This document shows positions 1-8,378 of a stretch of DNA of 64,000 bases, one piece after another. The stretch is from Selenomonadaceae bacterium (GTDB lineage: Bacteria; Bacillota; Negativicutes; Selenomonadales; Selenomonadaceae): contig JAGABT010000012.1 of assembly GCA_017614505.1 (NCBI GenBank), positions 1-64,000 on the forward strand, written 5' to 3'. The notes under the pieces are model-generated. The model was not told the origin of the DNA. It did no database searches and worked only from the letters and a program-made list of their open reading frames with translations. The stretch's first letter is position 1; the number at the start of each line of letters is the position of its first letter. Made by a program: the position numbers and the translations under genes.

Positions 1-845
1 GCTGGTGCAGGTGCAGGCGCAGGCGCTGGCGTATCTTTCGCGTCGGGGTCAACGTCAGAAACTTCCACGTCCTGCACTTCCGAAACGTTCATGACGGCAT
101 CTTTCACCGCCTGATTGTCCGCGCTGGTAATTAAAAATACTTCAAATGAATGCTCGAATTTTTCCTGCTCCAAATCCTCCGCCTGAGGAATGGTCTTGAT
201 AACTTCGCCAACTTCGTCGAGGGCGTTCATGACCATGTAGGAGCGCGCGGACTTCAAAAGGCACGAATCGGCGAGCGTAACCGTCAAATGCAGACCGCTC
301 ATACCGCTGCTGCGTGCTTCGCGGAAAACAGATTTTTCCGTTTCAGTCAGATCAATGGCGTAATTCTTAATTTCAGCCGCAGGAGCCGGAGTCGGCGCGG
401 TAGCCGGAGCCGTTGCGGGAGCAGTTGCCGCCGCCGTGGGTGCGGGCGAAGAAGGAGCGCCGCCGCCTTTCAGAATCGACGAAAGTTTGGTGACAAGATC
501 CGAAACGTCAATCAAATCCTCGGGGTCGCCGCTGCCGACGTTGTCAATCATCTGTTCGAGCGAATCGACGCATTTGAAGAGCGTGTCGGTAATATCGGCG
601 GTGATTTTGAGCTGTTCCTTGCGCAGCGCGTCGAGCACGTCTTCCATTTCGTGCGTGAGTTCTGCGATTTTGTTGTAGCCCATTGTCGCCGACATGCCTT
701 TCAGCGTATGCGCGTTGCGGAAAATTTCGTTCAGTACCGACAAATCCTCCGCGTTGTTTTCCAGGCTGAGCAGACCATCATTAAGCGACTGCAGATGTTC
801 ATGCGACTCGTCCAGAAACATCTCCATGTATTGATTAGTTTCCAT
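1..845 (-). CDS. cheA: Chemotaxis histidine kinase CheA, N-terminal part (cut by window edge)
   Basis: Sensor kinase that passes phosphate to the CheY and CheB response regulators in chemotaxis; it acts at the inner face of the membrane with receptor arrays. Reading the minus strand from ATG at 845 (AGGAGG 7 nt upstream) gives about 281 residues. An HPt domain holds the phospho-histidine near residue 46 (NAHTLKG). A charged linker, an Ala/Pro-rich hinge, a P2-like regulator-binding domain and a second Ala/Pro hinge follow. The dimerisation, ATPase and CheW-like domains lie beyond position 1. cheB is directly upstream on the same strand with 61 bp between them, so the two are probably cotranscribed. 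Confidence 0.93.
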   Translation of the reverse strand, partial: METNQYMEMFLDESHEHLQSLNDGLLSLENNAEDLSVLNEIFRNAHTLKGMSATMGYNKIAELTHEMEDVLDALRKEQLKITADITDTLFKCVDSLEQMIDNVGSGDPEDLIDVSDLVTKLSSILKGGGAPSSPAPTAAATAPATAPATAPTPAPAAEIKNYAIDLTETEKSVFREARSSGMSGLHLTVTLADSCLLKSARSYMVMNALDEVGEVIKTIPQAEDLEQEKFEHSFEVFLITSADNQAVKDAVMNVSEVQDVEVSDVDPDAKDTPAPAPAPAP

Positions 846-906
846 TCGTATTCCTCCTGTTTAGGTTATAGGTAAGGCTACAGGCACCGCCCATAACCTA
901 ATTATC

Positions 907-2073
907 TTAGCGTCGAACAGCTTCAACGATAGCTTCAGCAATTTTAGTCAGTGGTTGAATTTCGTCCGCCAGCCCCGCGTCGACGACGGCTTTGGGCATA
1001 CCATAGACAACGCAGCTTTCTTCATTCTGCGCGATAGAGTAGCCGCCGTGCGCCTTGATTTTCTTCATACCCTCGCAGCCGTCACAGCCCATACCAGTCA
1101 TGATAACGGAGACCAGCTCCCTGCCAAACTGCGCGACGGAGTCGAACATGACGTTGACGGCGGGGCGGTGGTTACCTACGGGCGGCTCCTGACTTAGGAC
1201 GATTTTCCTGCCATTGCCGGCGATTGGCGAAATGCGCAGGTGAAAATTTCCAGGCGCAATGTAAACCTGTCCAGCCTTAATAATTTCGTCATTCTCAGCT
1301 TCTTTCACGGCAATTTCGCTGATAGAGTTGAGGCGGTCGGCGAGGGATTTGGTAAAGCCTGCGGGCATGTGCTGCACGACTACGACGCCGCACGGCAAAT
1401 CCCCTGGCAGTCTTGTTATGACTGTTTGCAGCGCCTGCGGTCCGCCGGTGGAAGTTCCAATTACAACCAACTTTTTATTGCTTAAACTGTTCGATGTCTG
1501 ATTCGTTATAGGTTTTACTGGAGTGGGAGCCGGTATTTTGTGTATAACTGGTTTTTGCCCCAGGACTAAACCGGTTCTGCGTCGCGGCTCGATTCTTTTC
1601 ATGGCTGGCGGCGTTTCTGGAGCTGGTGCAGGTTTTGACGTATAAACCAGCGGCTTGGATGGTGATTGAGTTTTTGAAACGTGCGACAGCGCGGCTGCAC
1701 GGCATTTCTCTAGAATTTCATCTTCGATTGTGTCAATTTTTGAAATTGGTCCGCCGGCTTTGCTGACGAAATCCACTGCGCCCAGTGCCAGCGCCCGAAT
1801 CGTTGCGTCCGTTCCGCGCTGTGTCATTGAACTGACCATGACTACCGGCAGCGGACATTCGTCCATTATTATCGCCAGCGCCTCCAGCCCGTCCATTACC
1901 GGCATTTGCACGTCCAGCGTCAATATATCCGGCTGAAATTTTTTTACCTTGTCTATTGTGTCCTTACCGTTGACTGCTGTTCCCACAACCTGAAAGTCAC
2001 TTTGTTTTGCGAACAGATCAGATAAGACTTTTCGCATAAACGCTGAGTCGTCAGCAATCAATACACGAATCAT
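907..2073 (-). CDS. cheB: Chemotaxis response regulator protein-glutamate methylesterase CheB
   Basis: Removes methyl groups from chemoreceptor glutamates (and deamidates glutamines) to adapt the receptors; activated by phosphate from CheA. The receiver domain comes first, with an acidic pair in LIADDS and phospho-acceptor Asp54 in LTLDVQMP. A Pro-rich linker follows (about residues 135-195). The esterase domain carries the expected triad: Ser208 (GTSTGG), His235 (VVQHMPAGF) and an Asp in MGCDG. ATG at 2073 lies 8 nt after GGAG; a GTG three codons upstream overlaps that site and is unlikely. About 388 residues, normal for the family. Confidence 0.95.
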   Translation of the reverse strand: MIRVLIADDSAFMRKVLSDLFAKQSDFQVVGTAVNGKDTIDKVKKFQPDILTLDVQMPVMDGLEALAIIMDECPLPVVMVSSMTQRGTDATIRALALGAVDFVSKAGGPISKIDTIEDEILEKCRAAALSHVSKTQSPSKPLVYTSKPAPAPETPPAMKRIEPRRRTGLVLGQKPVIHKIPAPTPVKPITNQTSNSLSNKKLVVIGTSTGGPQALQTVITRLPGDLPCGVVVVQHMPAGFTKSLADRLNSISEIAVKEAENDEIIKAGQVYIAPGNFHLRISPIAGNGRKIVLSQEPPVGNHRPAVNVMFDSVAQFGRELVSVIMTGMGCDGCEGMKKIKAHGGYSIAQNEESCVVYGMPKAVVDAGLADEIQPLTKIAEAIVEAVRR

Positions 2074-2176
2074 CAACGTCACTCCTTCATTCCGAACGCT
2101 CGCTAATGCATTTCAAACAATTATTATTTACTATTCGCCCGACTTGCGAAAGTTCCTTCATTCTGCTAATAAAAAT

Positions 2177-3256
2177 TTAACTTGCGTCACCGCGAATCAG
2201 AATATCGCTGCCGATTTTTTCAGCTGAAATATTTTTTAGCGCAACGGCGTCAGCCAATTTTTCAAAGCCTTCGCCTTCAACGGGCGTCAGCGCATTTTTC
2301 CCGCCAATAATTTTCGGCGCAACGAAAGCCAGAACTCTGTCGACGAAACCTGCGCGAAGCATGGAAAAATTCAGCGTGCCGCCGCCTTCCAGCAGAATCG
2401 AAGTAATTTCTCGGCGGGCAAGTTCGCTCATCAGAATTTTCAAGTCAACCTGCGTTTTGCCAGCCACGATAATTTCAGCGCCGAGATTTTTCAGCGCGAC
2501 AACTCTTTCAGACGGCGCAGTTCTGCTTACGGCGATAATCGTTGTAGCCTGAGCGTCAGTTAGAATTTTGGAATCGAGCGGCGTGCGAGCCTGGCTGTCT
2601 ACAATAATCCGCACGGGATTTTTGCCGTCGGGAATGCGCGTCGTCAAGCTGGGATTATCCGCAAGCACCGTGCCAATTCCCACCATAATCGCATCGTTCA
2701 CGTCGCGCAGGCGGTGAGCGTAAGCGCGGGCTTCCTCGCAGCTTATCCACTGAGATTCGCCGGTTGTCGTGGCGATTTTCCCGTCAAGCGAGCAGGCGAA
2801 TTTGGCGGTCACGAAAGGAATTTTCTGCGTGATGTACTTGATAAAAACTTCGTTGAGCTGGCGGGCGTCGCTTTCCAGAATTCCAACGTCGACGCTGATA
2901 CCGGCTTTGCGCAGAATTTCAATGCCGCGACCTGCAACCAGCGGATTTGGGTCAGTCATGGCGACAACGACGCGCGAAACTCCGGCGTCAACGATTTTGT
3001 TCGCGCAGGGCGGCGTTCTGCCAAAATGAGAGCAGGGCTCAAGCGTCACGTACATTGTAGAATTTTCAGCCAGCGCGCCAGCCATATTCAGCGCGTGAAT
3101 TTCGGCGTGCGGCGTACCGGCTTTCCTGTGCCAGCCTTCAGCGATAATCTTGCCGCCTTGAACGATAACCGCGCCGACCATTGGATTCGGCGAAGTGCGC
3201 CCCTCAGCATTCCGCGCGATTTTCAAAGCCTCACGCATAAAAATTTCGTCATTCAA
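2177..3256 (-). CDS. ribD: Bifunctional diaminohydroxyphosphoribosylaminopyrimidine deaminase / reductase RibD
   Basis: Second and third steps of riboflavin synthesis: deamination of the pyrimidine ring, then NADPH reduction of the ribose. The N-terminal deaminase shows zinc-binding HAEIHAL and PCSHFGRTPPC. The C-terminal half is the RibD/DHFR-like reductase (ILLEGGGTLNFSML). The start is ambiguous: TTG at 3256 overlaps the upstream gene's stop and follows GGTGGAAGA, while ATG at 3238 would also give a good N-terminus. No other rib gene is present, so it is separated from the usual ribDEAH operon. It is probably cotranscribed with the overlapping glycan genes upstream. Confidence 0.92.
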   Translation of the reverse strand: MNDEIFMREALKIARNAEGRTSPNPMVGAVIVQGGKIIAEGWHRKAGTPHAEIHALNMAGALAENSTMYVTLEPCSHFGRTPPCANKIVDAGVSRVVVAMTDPNPLVAGRGIEILRKAGISVDVGILESDARQLNEVFIKYITQKIPFVTAKFACSLDGKIATTTGESQWISCEEARAYAHRLRDVNDAIMVGIGTVLADNPSLTTRIPDGKNPVRIIVDSQARTPLDSKILTDAQATTIIAVSRTAPSERVVALKNLGAEIIVAGKTQVDLKILMSELARREITSILLEGGGTLNFSMLRAGFVDRVLAFVAPKIIGGKNALTPVEGEGFEKLADAVALKNISAEKIGSDILIRGDAS

Positions 3257-4094
3257 AATCTTCCACCCCGTCAGCAATTTCTTCAATTTCCCGCCGCGCT
3301 GAACCTGCCCGCAGATTCTCAAAAAACCTTTCGCGATGAACTACCACCGCCGAGATAAATTCCGCCGCGTAGTCTGCGAACATTCCGGCTGAATCGTACA
3401 GCGCCCAGAATTTTTCAACGCTCGCCGGTAAGTCTACGCCGTACTCAACCCGCTTTAATAACCGAGAAAATTCTGCGCGAATTTCCGGCGTGTACATTGA
3501 CTTCAGCAGCGAAAGTTCCGGCATTGAGCGCGCGGCGCGTACCAGCCAAAATTCTACTTCCAAATCGCCCGCCAGATTTTCAAAGCCGCACGCCAGCAAT
3601 TTTTCCAGCAGTTCCGGCGGCGCAGGTTTTATCCGCGGCGAAAATCTTACGTGCTTGTAGAACGACGCGTAGAGTAAGCGCTCAAAATCCGCCCGCGTGT
3701 AGAGCCGTGAAACTATTCCGCGGAACCGCCCGTGCATCAGCTTTTCCAAAATTTTCCAGTGGCGTATGTTGCGGAAACTCGTCAGCCACACGCCCGTTTC
3801 CTTCAGGTATGTCGAAAAGCCCGCCGCTATGTCCTGCGGATTGACTACGACTTCCAGCGTCAAATCGCCGATTATCGCGTCGAAAAATTCCCGCTCGAAC
3901 GGCAGGCGCTCTTCCCGATAATCCAGCACAAAAACTTTCGCGCGGGCGTCAGTAAAATCTTCGTCCGTCGTCACAAAATAAATTTCAGCCGCCGGAAATC
4001 TTTCGCGCAGAACTGGAATGTAACCGCCGCTTTCGACAATCAGAATGCGCTCAAAAAAATCGTCGCCGCCAATAAAATCCGCCAGACTTTCCAT
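3249..4094 (-). CDS. SAM-dependent methyltransferase-like protein of a glycan cluster
   Basis: About 281 residues. The first half resembles a class I methyltransferase fold: an ILIVESGGYIP strand-loop in place of the usual glycine-rich SAM loop, a VTTDEDF acidic end of strand two, FDAIIGDLTLE as motif IV, and a helix-loop typical of post-motif strands. The second half is helical and not recognised. The glycine-rich motif is degenerate, so activity is uncertain. ATG at 4094 starts 1 bp after the stop of the upstream glycosyltransferase, and the 3' end overlaps ribD. Tight coupling suggests a role in modifying a surface or flagellar glycan; this is an inference. Confidence 0.6.
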   Translation of the reverse strand: MESLADFIGGDDFFERILIVESGGYIPVLRERFPAAEIYFVTTDEDFTDARAKVFVLDYREERLPFEREFFDAIIGDLTLEVVVNPQDIAAGFSTYLKETGVWLTSFRNIRHWKILEKLMHGRFRGIVSRLYTRADFERLLYASFYKHVRFSPRIKPAPPELLEKLLACGFENLAGDLEVEFWLVRAARSMPELSLLKSMYTPEIRAEFSRLLKRVEYGVDLPASVEKFWALYDSAGMFADYAAEFISAVVVHRERFFENLRAGSARREIEEIADGVEDFE

Positions 4095-4095
4095 T

Positions 4096-4776
4096 TCAAA
4101 CCTCCGGCTGCAATTCGGCGCCGTATTCGCGCAGGAAAATTTTCTGATACCGGCGGTACTTCGGGTCAAGCGGCTTCTCCTTCGGGCAGTGTATGCACCA
4201 GAAATCCGCCGACTGATTAGGCACAACGACGCGGTAACCGGCGCGCTGAAATTCCTTGCACTGCGACGAATCGTACAGGTGCCAGCCGTCGAATAAATCT
4301 TCGCGCCACGGCAAATCGTACTGCGTCGCCAGAAATAATCCGTCCGCCGCCTCGACTTCCTGATAATCGCCTTCCGGCTCGGCGCATTCCGAATCGACAA
4401 CGCTTTCCGGCTCGCACGCATGCAGAACGCGCCCGAAAGTTCGCAAGCCGTCCCACCAGACGCCCGTCGCCGGCAGATTCACGCAGCCAATCATTCCGAC
4501 CATTCCAATCGTTTCGTCCGCGAAAATTTTCAGCAGGTCAGCGATAAGATTTTTGTTGACAACGAGCGTATCCTGGTGGAGATAAATTTTGTACTTCGCG
4601 TCAGAATTTTTCATGGCAAAGTTATAACCGGCAGTCATAGCGGCGGCATTTCGCACGGGAATAATTTCGACGCTCATACCGGCGGGCACGTTCAAATTTT
4701 TCAAGTAAAGCGTGCATTCGTCGTACCAGTAATCGCTGTTGACGCAGGTTATGAAGGCGACTTTTTTATCGTCCAA
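4096..4776 (-). CDS. Glycosyltransferase family 2-like protein
   Basis: About 226 residues, similar to short GT-A glycosyltransferase-like proteins (Glyco_tranf_2_5 type). Visible are a VAFITCVNSD first strand, VEIIPVRNAAAMTAGYNFAM, and a YKIYLHQDTLV segment where family 2 enzymes have their DxD motif. Here it reads HQD, so metal binding may differ. A YDLPWREDLFDGWHLYDSSQ acceptor-site region follows, as in flagellin or capsule glycosyltransferases. It overlaps the upstream Sir2 gene by 11 bp and is followed 1 bp later by the methyltransferase-like gene. The N-terminal region of the 50471-52285 glycosyltransferase is related in layout. Substrates are unknown. Confidence 0.75.
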   Translation of the reverse strand: MDDKKVAFITCVNSDYWYDECTLYLKNLNVPAGMSVEIIPVRNAAAMTAGYNFAMKNSDAKYKIYLHQDTLVVNKNLIADLLKIFADETIGMVGMIGCVNLPATGVWWDGLRTFGRVLHACEPESVVDSECAEPEGDYQEVEAADGLFLATQYDLPWREDLFDGWHLYDSSQCKEFQRAGYRVVVPNQSADFWCIHCPKEKPLDPKYRRYQKIFLREYGAELQPEV

Positions 4777-5506
4777 GCAGTTCCACCGCCCTGCTCAAAG
4801 TTTCGCCAATATTTTCGCGAATGACAAACTCGGCGTCAGAATCTGCGCGCGTCGCCGTCTTGTTAATCAGAATCAGATGCGCGCCGCTGAAATAATCGAC
4901 AAGCCCCGCCGCCGGATAAACAATCAAACTCGTGCCGCCGATAATCAGCGTATCCGCCTCGGCAATGGCTTTGATTGACGCCTTTAAAATTTTATCGTCG
5001 AGACTTTCCTCGTAAAGCACCACGTCGGGGCGAACGATACCGCCGCATTTTTCACAGTGCGGAATGGGCCTATGCTCCATGATAAAATTCATATCGTAGC
5101 GCTCGCCGCATTCCATGCAGAAACTCCGCTGAACCGAGCCGTGAAGTTCGTAGACAACTTTGGAACCGGCAGCCTGATGAAGCCCGTCAATATTCTGCGT
5201 GACGACGGCAGATAAAATCCCGCGCCGTTCAAGTTCAGCCAGAGCAAGATGACCGGCGTTGGGCTTGGCGTCAAGGTACACGAAGCGCGTGCGGTAGAAA
5301 TCGAAAAAATCTTCGGTGCAGTTCATGAAAAAAGTGTGCGACGCCATTTCTTCTGGGCGGAAATTTTTATTCAACCGCTGATTGTAAATTCCGCCAGCGC
5401 TCCGAAAATCTGGTATCCCAGATTCAGTCGACATACCGGCGCCGCCGAAAAATACCGCGCGTTCACTATTCGCCAGAATCATACTCAGTTTTTCAATGTC
5501 AGTCAT
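4766..5506 (-). CDS. NAD-dependent protein deacylase of the Sir2 family
   Basis: Removes acetyl or other acyl groups from lysine using NAD+. It shows the family landmarks: GAGMSTESGIPDFRS (NAD pocket), TQNIDGLHQAAG with the catalytic His, a four-Cys zinc site (CMECG and CEKCGG), and GGTSLIVYPAAGL. ATG at 5506 gives a typical CobB/SrtN-like length of about 246 residues and overlaps the upstream gene by 8 bp. Unusually, it is embedded between glycosyltransferase-type genes with overlaps on both sides, so it is translated with them. Whether it acts on those enzymes or on unrelated targets cannot be told. Confidence 0.9.
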   Translation of the reverse strand: MTDIEKLSMILANSERAVFFGGAGMSTESGIPDFRSAGGIYNQRLNKNFRPEEMASHTFFMNCTEDFFDFYRTRFVYLDAKPNAGHLALAELERRGILSAVVTQNIDGLHQAAGSKVVYELHGSVQRSFCMECGERYDMNFIMEHRPIPHCEKCGGIVRPDVVLYEESLDDKILKASIKAIAEADTLIIGGTSLIVYPAAGLVDYFSGAHLILINKTATRADSDAEFVIRENIGETLSRAVELLGR

Positions 5507-6848
5507 TGCTCTCAACCTCAAAATCCAGTTCGATAACATCACCTTCAGCAGGATTTAAATTTTCGCGCACAAAATCAATTTCAGCCGCCGCGTTGGAAGT
5601 GCGCAGGAATTTTTGAATACGCCCCACGCCGTAAAGAAAATTCGCGTCCGCGCTCGAAATAATTTCAAGCCTGCGCCCGCTGTCAAGGTTCAGATAACTG
5701 CGATTCTGCTCGTGGATAATGCTGGCGGCGGAATTGTCAGCGTCGTCGTCGATTATGAACGCTGGAAAAAGCTCGGCGTCCTGCGCGAGAAGAATATCAG
5801 CCACGTCCGCGCCAATATCGTCCAGCCCGTGAACAATTCCAATGGCAATTTTCTCCGGCACGGCAACGCCCAAAGCACTGGCAATTTCTTCAAGGTAAGT
5901 TTCGCCTTCGCGCAGAATTTTTTCGCGGAACTCAATCTGCCTGGCGTATTCAGCGTCGAAATTTTCAAGAGCGTCGCCAATTTTTTCAGCCGCCGCCAGC
6001 GCCGCGTTTACAGTTTCGTCGAACTTAAATTCAGCCGGAATGTTAAAATCCGCGTCGTTGCCCGCGGAGCCGCGCCTGCCGGTTATGACCACGCAGCCGG
6101 AAATCGCCGCCTCACGCGTGAGTTTATCCTTCGAGCCGTGGTCGCTGAAATCCACGTAAACCTTAGCTTCAGCGAAAAGTTTCTGCATAGCCGCCGACGT
6201 TAAATCTTCGACAGCGCGCCACTCCACGTCCTTGACAAGATTTTTAACAACGCCGGTGAAGTCGCGGTTTGGAACTGGTCGGTAAGCGATAAGATTTTTT
6301 TTAGCGGCGGTATCGATTTTCGCGGCGTAGTTGAGAAAATTTTTGTTGAGGCAGTCGCTGACGGTGAAAATTTTTTCGTCAGGAACGCCGTTGATTTTGA
6401 GGAACTGCCGCGCGTATTCGGACTGCGCCCAGTGCTCAACATCTTTATCGAAGTGGCTGAATGTAAAAAATTTCGGCATGGGCTTCGTCAAAATGTTATC
6501 GAACTGCTGAACGAGCCGCTCGCCCATGTCGCGGAAAAAATTGTCCACGTCGAACCACCATAGCACACGGCGCGTCTGCTTAGTGAAGTAAAGGTACGTC
6601 GACGCCACTTCTGGCACGATTAAAATATTTTTCGCGCTGTCCTCAACGCCGGTATCGTAAGGCAGATTGTAGCGCAGATAAAAATCGTCGACGGAAATAT
6701 TTTCGCCGCCGCCAGGCAGGTAAACCATGTAAGCTTCGACGCCGAGGCGAATCAGCTGCGCGCAGAGCCAGTGGCAGTTATCCGCCGTCTCGCTGCGCCG
6801 CCCGCTCGGACAAAGCACATAAATTTTCGTTTCAGGATAAACCAGCAT
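5499..6848 (-). CDS. GT-B-like glycosyltransferase, first gene of glycan operon
   Basis: About 449 residues, starting at ATG 6848 after GAGGAG. The N-terminal half has a Rossmann-like layout (KIYVLCPSGR, ILIVPEVAST) and a WWFDVDNFF region. The second half contains LIAYRPVPNRDF, a stretch from VEDLTSAAMQKLF to VYVDFSDHGSKD, and REAAISGCVVITGRRGS. That last pattern (small-residue loop after an exposed acidic helix) is the donor-nucleotide site of GT1/GT4-like enzymes. The C-terminal 110 residues are not recognised. It is the promoter-proximal gene of the unit running through the Sir2, glycosyltransferase, methyltransferase-like and ribD genes. Substrate unknown. Confidence 0.6.
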   Translation of the reverse strand: MLVYPETKIYVLCPSGRRSETADNCHWLCAQLIRLGVEAYMVYLPGGGENISVDDFYLRYNLPYDTGVEDSAKNILIVPEVASTYLYFTKQTRRVLWWFDVDNFFRDMGERLVQQFDNILTKPMPKFFTFSHFDKDVEHWAQSEYARQFLKINGVPDEKIFTVSDCLNKNFLNYAAKIDTAAKKNLIAYRPVPNRDFTGVVKNLVKDVEWRAVEDLTSAAMQKLFAEAKVYVDFSDHGSKDKLTREAAISGCVVITGRRGSAGNDADFNIPAEFKFDETVNAALAAAEKIGDALENFDAEYARQIEFREKILREGETYLEEIASALGVAVPEKIAIGIVHGLDDIGADVADILLAQDAELFPAFIIDDDADNSAASIIHEQNRSYLNLDSGRRLEIISSADANFLYGVGRIQKFLRTSNAAAEIDFVRENLNPAEGDVIELDFEVESND

Positions 6849-6874
6849 ATCAAAACTCCTCGAAATTTTTTTAG

Positions 6875-6903
6875 ATTATATTTCGTTGAAGTGAATCTTG
6901 CAA
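6875..6903 (-). promoter_or_regulatory. Predicted sigma-A promoter of the glycan operon
   Basis: On the minus strand TTGCAA (6898-6903) and TATAAT (6875-6880) are separated by 17 bp, 27 bp upstream of ATG 6848. Confidence 0.7.
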
Positions 6904-6914
6904 GCGCTAGAAGA

Positions 6915-7011
6915 GGGCCGCCATGGACGGCGGCCCGCCCGCGCAAATCGCTGGACGCGATTTCAGCGGGCTGCTTTCTTTGCTACTTTCTTTCGCACCG
7001 AAAGAAAGTAG
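6915..7011 (-). repeat. Three-stem intergenic repeat, copy A (type I)
   Basis: Element read on the minus strand. Stem 1 is 6983-6995 with 6999-7011, a perfect 13-bp pairing with a 3-nt loop (CTACTTTCTTTCG arms). Stem 2 is 6937-6971, with outer GCCCGC/GCGGGC and inner AAATCGC/GCGATTT. Stem 3 is 6915-6936, GGGCCGCC/GGCGGCCC around ATGGAC. The copy sits exactly between two divergent promoters (6875-6903 and 7032-7059), not at the 3' end of a gene. Confidence 0.85.
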
Positions 7012-7031
7012 ATACACTCTCAAAAAAATAT

Positions 7032-7059
7032 TTGCAAATCGCCGAATTTGTGTTATCAT
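7032..7059 (+). promoter_or_regulatory. Predicted pfkA promoter with extended -10
   Basis: TTGCAA (7032-7037), a 16-bp spacer, and TATCAT (7054-7059) preceded by TG at 7051-7052 (extended -10). It lies 45 bp upstream of the pfkA start. Confidence 0.6.
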
Positions 7060-7104
7060 ACGCCAAAAGGTTGGTTTGCATTTTCGGTAAGGGAGGATTT
7101 TTAT

Positions 7105-8067
7105 ATGCTCAAAAGTATAGCGGTAATGACATCCGGCGGCGACAGCCCGGGCATGAATGCGGCGGTACGCGCGGTAACGAGGACGGCGCTCCATCAGGGC
7201 GTAAAGGTCTGGGGAATTCGCGGCGGCTATCACGGAATGCTTGACGAAGACATTTTCGAAATGAACTCCAAAGACGTTAGCGACATCATTCAGCGCGGCG
7301 GCACGTTCCTCGGAACTGCGCGCTGCAAACGCTTCACGACGCCCGAAGGTCGTATGCTAGGCTACAAAAATCTTGTCGACCGCGGCATTCAGGGACTGGT
7401 CGTAGTTGGCGGCGACGGCTCTCTGCGCGGCGCGTCCACGCTCAGTCAGGAAACCGGCTTGCCTATCGTCGGACTGCCTGGCACGATTGACAACGACGTT
7501 TGGGGTTCAGAATACACGATTGGCTGTGACACGGCGGCTAACACGATTATCGACGCCATGAACAAACTGCGCGATACCGCCTCGGCTCATCGCCGCGTTA
7601 TCGTTCTCGAAGTCATGGGACGCAACAGCGGCTGGCTCGCAATGGTTGCAGGAATTTCCGGCGGCGCGGAATACATTCTCGTCCCCGAAGAACCCTTCGA
7701 CCTCGACCAGATTTGCGAACACATGAAGGAAGATTACGAACGCGGCAAGCGCTATGTTCTCATGGTAGTTGCCGAGGGCGCCGGTAAAGCCAGCGACATT
7801 GGTCCGCAAATCGCCGAAAAAACTGGGCTCGATACGCGCGTTTCCAAACTCGGTCACATTCAGCGCGGCGGCTCCCCCACGGTTATCGACCGCGTAAACG
7901 CCAGCCGCCTCGGTGAACACGCAGCGCTTGCAATTATTTCCGGACTGAGCGACATCGTTTTCGGCTTCAATCGCGGACACGTCGTCTCAATCAACCTGCA
8001 CGATGCCGTTAATAACAAAAAGCAGCTCGACCCGCAGTACATGCGCCTCGCCAAAGTTCTTGCGTAA
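7105..8067 (+). CDS. pfkA: ATP-dependent 6-phosphofructokinase
   Basis: Phosphorylates fructose 6-phosphate to fructose 1,6-bisphosphate, the committed step of glycolysis. Motifs of the bacterial PfkA family are intact: GGDSPGMN (ATP loop), RGGTFLGTARC, VVGGDGSLRGA, catalytic GTIDND, MGRNSGWLA, and HIQRGGSPT near the effector/substrate site. ATG at 7105 follows GGGAGG with good spacing; 320 residues is standard. It is monocistronic, with a predicted promoter upstream and a terminator at 8093. The neighbouring pyruvate kinase gene found in many Firmicutes is absent. Confidence 0.97.
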   Translation: MLKSIAVMTSGGDSPGMNAAVRAVTRTALHQGVKVWGIRGGYHGMLDEDIFEMNSKDVSDIIQRGGTFLGTARCKRFTTPEGRMLGYKNLVDRGIQGLVVVGGDGSLRGASTLSQETGLPIVGLPGTIDNDVWGSEYTIGCDTAANTIIDAMNKLRDTASAHRRVIVLEVMGRNSGWLAMVAGISGGAEYILVPEEPFDLDQICEHMKEDYERGKRYVLMVVAEGAGKASDIGPQIAEKTGLDTRVSKLGHIQRGGSPTVIDRVNASRLGEHAALAIISGLSDIVFGFNRGHVVSINLHDAVNNKKQLDPQYMRLAKVLA

Positions 8068-8092
8068 GATTTTCACCACCTATATAAATTTC

Positions 8093-8122
8093 GCCGACGG
8101 GATTTTTCCTGCCGGCTTTTTT
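8093..8122 (+). terminator. Intrinsic terminator after pfkA
   Basis: A 10-bp imperfect stem, GCCGACGGGA with TCCTGCCGGC, followed by six T. A near-copy of this sequence follows the peptidase gene at 10398. Confidence 0.75.
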
Positions 8123-8123
8123 G

Positions 8124-8151
8124 TTTACATTCGCGCAGATTTTGTTATAAT
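8124..8151 (+). promoter_or_regulatory. Predicted promoter for the small basic-protein gene
   Basis: TTTACA (8124-8129), a 16-bp spacer, and TATAAT (8146-8151) with TG at 8143-8144 (extended -10). It begins just after the pfkA terminator. Confidence 0.7.
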
Positions 8152-8179
8152 TAGCAAAAACATTTATGGGGGAATAAAA

Positions 8180-8365
8180 ATGAGTGAAGAAAAAAAATCC
8201 GGTCTGGGTGCCGCCGCCGCCAAGCTTAAGGCTGCGAAGGCTAAGAAAAAAACTGCCGACGCGTCCGGCGGAAATTCCAAAAGCGTGAAAAATGACGCTG
8301 CCGATAATCCAAATCTCGTGAGCGGTATCATCAACGCCGTCCGCCGCTTCAAGCGCGACGATTAA
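8180..8365 (+). CDS. Small Lys/Ala-rich protein of unknown function
   Basis: 61 residues from ATG 8180, with GGGGGA about 5 nt upstream and its own consensus promoter. The first 30 residues are almost entirely Ala, Lys and Ser, like a disordered or nucleic-acid-binding tail. The end, NLVSGIINAVRRFKRDD, could form one amphipathic helix. No membrane segment or Cys is visible. It is followed 13 bp later by the lipoprotein peptidase gene and is probably cotranscribed with it. I do not recognise the family; the clear promoter and ribosome-binding site are the main reasons to call it real. Confidence 0.6.
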   Translation: MSEEKKSGLGAAAAKLKAAKAKKKTADASGGNSKSVKNDAADNPNLVSGIINAVRRFKRDD

Positions 8366-8378
8366 AGGGGGACTGGCT

